This document shows positions 60,546 through 64,000 of a stretch of 64,000 nucleotides of DNA, piece after piece (position 1 is the stretch's first letter; every line of letters begins with the position of its first letter). Source of the stretch: Proteles cristata cristata (Eukaryota > Chordata > Mammalia > Carnivora > Hyaenidae); the NCBI GenBank assembly GCA_017311185.1, contig JAESUZ010005523.1, forward strand, positions 682,001 through 746,000. The letters are read 5' to 3'. The notes beneath the pieces were generated by a model. It searched no databases and had not been told where the DNA came from. It worked only from the letters and a program-made list of their open reading frames with translations. Both the position numbers and the translations under genes were made by a program.

Positions 60546-63200
60546 ACATAATACAGTGTTATCAGTGTTGTTAGCCTATTCTTTTGCCAGTACCACACTG
60601 CTTTGATTACTGTTTTATAGAAAGCCTTGAAATCAGATAATATCAGTCTTCTGATATTGCTCTTCTTTTTCAATATTGGTAGCTATTTTTGGTCTTTTGC
60701 CTTTCCATATAAACTTTAGAATCAGTTTTTCTATATCCAAAAATGGCTGGGATTTTGATTGAGATTGTGTTTAATCTACAGATCAAGTTGTATAGAGTCT
60801 TTCTGTGAACATGGAATATCTCTTCATTCATTTCGATTGTCTTTGATTTGTTTAACAGAGTTTTATAGTTTTCCTCAGATAGACTGTGTATATATTTGGT
60901 GAGACTTGTACCTAAGTATTTTATTTTGGGGGTGGCAATGTAAATGGTATTGTTTTAATTTCACATTCCAATTGTTTATTCATGGTATATAGCAAAGCAA
61001 TTGATATTTGTATACTAACTTTCTATCCTGCAACCTTATAACAGTTTGTTAGTTCCAGAAGGTTTTGTTTCTTTTTGTGGATTGTGTATTTTGTCATTTC
61101 TTTGGGATTTCCTACATAATCATGTCATTGGGGAATAATGTTTTATTTCTTCCTATGTCAAGGAAAAAAAATGAGATCTATATATAGAGATAAATAGACA
61201 CATAGATATACACACATATGCCTTTTACTGTCACATTCCATTAGGTAGAACTTCCAGTCCGATGTGGAATACATGTGGTGAGAGGAGAGATCCTTGCCAT
61301 GTTCCTGATCTTAGCAAGAAAGTTCCTCACCATTAAGTATGATTTTAACTGTAGATCTTTGTTGTCGTATTTGAGTAAATTCTCTGTGTTCTTAGTTTGC
61401 TGAGAATGTTCATCTGGAATGTGTCTTGGGTTTTCTCAAATGCATTGCTATGACCATATGACTTTTCTTCTTTAGCCTATTGATGTGATAGATTACGTTA
61501 ACTCAACCAGCATTGCAAACCTGGGATAAATCCCACTTGGCCATAGTCTATACTTGTACATGGTCTTTATTGCTGCATTCTATTTGCTAATACTGTGAGA
61601 AGTTTTGCGTCTCTATGCATGAAATATTGGTCTGTAATTCTGTTTGTGTTTTTACTCTTTGTCTGGTTTTGGTATCATGGTAATAAAATAATTGGGGAGT
61701 TTCCCTCCTCTTCTATTTTCAGGAAGATATTGTACAGGCATGGTGTTAATTCTTAAACAGTTGGTAGAATTCTCCAATGAAACCATTTGGATCTTAAGAT
61801 TACTTTGTTAGAGTTTTAAAATTATAAATTCAATTCTCTTAATGGTTATATGGTTATATAAATAATATATTTTATATTGGATGAGTTCTAGTAGTTTCTA
61901 TTTTTTGAGGAACTGCTCCATTTAAGCTAAGTTGACAAATATATGTGTTGATTATTTGCAGTATTCTATTATCCTTTTAAATGTCTGCTGAGTTTGCAGT
62001 GATATCCCTTATTCCATTTTTCATACTAGTAATTTGAGTATTTCTCTATTTTTTTCTTTCAGTTTTGTGTTTGTTAATTTTATGGATCATTACAAAGAGC
62101 CAGCTTTTTGGTTCATTTCTCTATTGATTTTTGATCTCATACTTCATTCAATTCTGCGCTTTATTAATTTTTCCATTCTGCTTAAGTTTACATTGTCTTC
62201 CCTTAATTTTTTGGAGCTTAGATTGACTTGAGATCTTTCCCTTTTTCTAATGTATACATCTACTGACTTGAATTTTCCTTTTGGTACTGCTCTCTATACA
62301 TTTTTATTTTCATTCAGTTCAACACTTTTTTTTTTCAATTTCCCTTGAGAACTGAAACCATGGATTACTTAGAAGTGTGTTTAGTTTCTAAGTGTTTGGA
62401 AATTTTCTTTCTTGTGATTGACTTCCAGTTGATTCCATTGCATCAGGGGACTCATTTTCTATGATTTTAATTATTTTAAATCTCTTGAGGTTTGATTTTG
62501 GTCTAGGAATGTTCTTACTATATATTCTACAGGTACTTGAAAAGATTGCATACTATAAGTGTCATTTAGATTTTTGTTGACTGATGGGATAATGTAGTTG
62601 AGTTCTAGATATTTGCTGATTCTCTATCAAATTCTTTTATAATTGTTGAGAGAGGGGTATTTAAGTCACTAACGTACTTGTAGATTTGTCTATTTCCCTT
62701 CATTTCCATCAGGGTTTTTTTTTTTCACATATTTTGTGCATAAATGTTTAGGATTGCTGTCTTACTGGTGGACTGACACTTTTAACATTATGTAATATCC
62801 CTCTATGTCTCTAATATTCTTTCCTCTAAAGTCAACTTTAATAGTAATATAGCTATGTCTGTTTTCTTTTGCTTGCAAGGTGTGTCTTGTATTCTATCCT
62901 TTAACCTTCAACCTACTTATATCATCATATGTGAAGTGAGTTTCTTATAGAAATGTCATTCATTTTTTGGGTCATATGGCTCTTTATCCACTCTGCCAAT
63001 CTTATTTACATTTGATGCCTTTATAGTTAATGTAACTATGATGTATTGGTGTGTAAGTTTGCCATTACTTTTTATTTTCTGGCAGTTCTCTATGTTTAAC
63101 ATTTTTGTTTTCTTTTCCTGCCTTTTTGTAGGTTAATTGAACATTCTTTAGAAAAATCCCATTTTGATATATTTATAGTGTTTTTGAGTGTACTTCTTTC
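60546..63200 (-). repeat. Old L1, ORF2 tract
   Basis: CCAGTACCACACTGCTTTG, GATTGTGTTTAATCTACAGATC, ATCCTGCAACCTTATAACAG, CTGGGATAAATCCCACTTGG, AAGAGCCAGCTTTTTGG and AATTTTCCTTTTGGTACTGC are ORF2 phrases in reverse, from the reverse transcriptase towards the endonuclease. Frames broken throughout. Confidence 0.8.
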
Positions 63201-63243
63201 TATAGTCTTTACAGTAGTTGCTCTGGTATTACATTACAAATAT

Positions 63244-63460
63244 AGGGGGTCCTGGGTGGCTCAGTCGGTTAAGCATCCAATTTCGGCTCAGGTCATGATC
63301 TCACAGTTTGTGGGTTCGAGCCCCGCATCGGGCTCCATGCTGACAGGTAGCTCAGAGCCTGGAGCCTGTTTTGCATTCTGTGTCTCCCTCTCTCTCTGAC
63401 CCTCCCCAGCTCACGCTGTCTCTCTCTCAGAAAAAAATAAAAAACATTAAAAAATTTTTA
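63244..63460 (+). repeat. SINEC-type SINE
   Basis: AGGGGGTCCTGGGTGGCTCAG, GGGTTCGAGCCCCGCATCGG, tail AAAAAAATAAAAAACATT. Confidence 0.93.
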
Positions 63461-63465
63461 AAAAT

Positions 63466-63684
63466 TGGGATGTGCCTGGGTGGCTCAGTTGGTTAAGCAG
63501 CCAACTTCGGCTCAGGTCATGATCTCTTGGTTTGTGAGTTTGAGCCCAGCATTGGACTCTGTGCTGACCACTCAGAGCCTAGAGCCTGCTTCAGATTCTG
63601 TCTCCCTCTCTCTATGCCCCTCCCCTGCTGCTCACACTTTGTCTCTCAAAATTGAATAAACGTTAAAAATAAAAAATAAAATTT
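63466..63684 (+). repeat. SINEC-type SINE, just after the previous copy
   Basis: GGGATGTGCCTGGGTGGCTCAG, GGTCATGATCTCTTGG, tail AAAATTGAATAAACG. Confidence 0.92.
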
Positions 63685-64000
63685 CCACTTGGTTTTTCTT
63701 ACATCTTCTCTTTATTGTGACTTCTTCATTTATATCAAGAGTGTTTATAATTGTTAGAGCATTTTTATGACAAGGTGAGATCTTTCTGGACCTTGGCATA
63801 CATAGTAAGTGATATTTCACTGAATGAGCACTTTGGATAATTTGAGATTCTGGATCTCATTAAATCTTGTGTTTTAGCCCTCCTCCTCTGATACCACTCC
63901 ATTTAGGGAGCAAGGCACTGCCTCATTACAGCCAGGGGAAGATGGAAGTTCAGGTTCTTTTATTTTGAGTGACATACACAAAGGGAGGTTCCTTGGCACT
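63685..64000. other. Intergenic sequence at the right edge
   Basis: No gene or clear repeat. May continue L1-type text at first (TTTATTGTGACTTCTTC). Confidence 0.4.

Overview
This window is nuclear DNA from a carnivore, almost certainly a cat-family (Felidae) genome. More than thirty copies of a tRNA-Lys-type SINE begin with the felid form GGGGCGCCTGGGTGGCTCAG and carry CTGACAGCTCAGAGCCTGGAG in the body, and several LINE-1 copies are present. One gene has introns with canonical GT/AG borders and a CpG-rich promoter. There is no bacterial-type gene packing, and most open frames are shadows of repeats or of GC-rich DNA.

Positions 1 to about 21,360 hold the 5' three quarters of OGDHL (2-oxoglutarate dehydrogenase-like, a mitochondrial thiamine-diphosphate E1 enzyme) on the minus strand. 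I could place sixteen coding exons (exons 2-17) with consistent phases. They give 2,307 coding bases, or 769 uninterrupted codons, against a family length of about 1,010. The 5'UTR exon and promoter lie in a CpG island at about 21.04-21.48 kb. The last exons, from 'GPEHSS' onward, lie beyond the left edge. The introns carry SINEs, MIR and old L1 pieces, a CTCAGAGCCCA minisatellite and two short perfect hairpins.

Positions 21.4 to 64 kb are intergenic, upstream of OGDHL. In human the next gene upstream is PARG, from general knowledge, and no PARG exon was recognised here. This part is built from repeats: SINE clusters, an MLT1/MST-type MaLR LTR (26.0 kb), a nested pair of L1s in opposite orientation (27.6-31.5 kb), a candidate solo ERV LTR (32.3-32.85 kb), a second CpG-rich block without an identified gene (34.4-34.8 kb), a 5'-truncated L1 with a perfect 18-bp target-site duplication (36.1-37.1 kb), two MER5-type DNA-transposon remnants (38.9 and 41.8 kb), and long tracts of old L1 (44.6-49.5, 50.6-53.0, 54-59 and 60.5-63.2 kb). 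A processed, broken ferritin light chain (FTL) pseudogene lies at about 59.87-60.55 kb on the minus strand.

I found no undescribed biological system. The most informative observations are the nested L1 structure with both duplications visible and a possible 3' transduction, the intergenic CpG island, the young SINE copies with intact duplications, and the OGDHL exon structure, in which one phase-0 exon carries the whole thiamine-diphosphate/metal motif. Repeat family names and boundaries are from reading the sequence, not from a database search.
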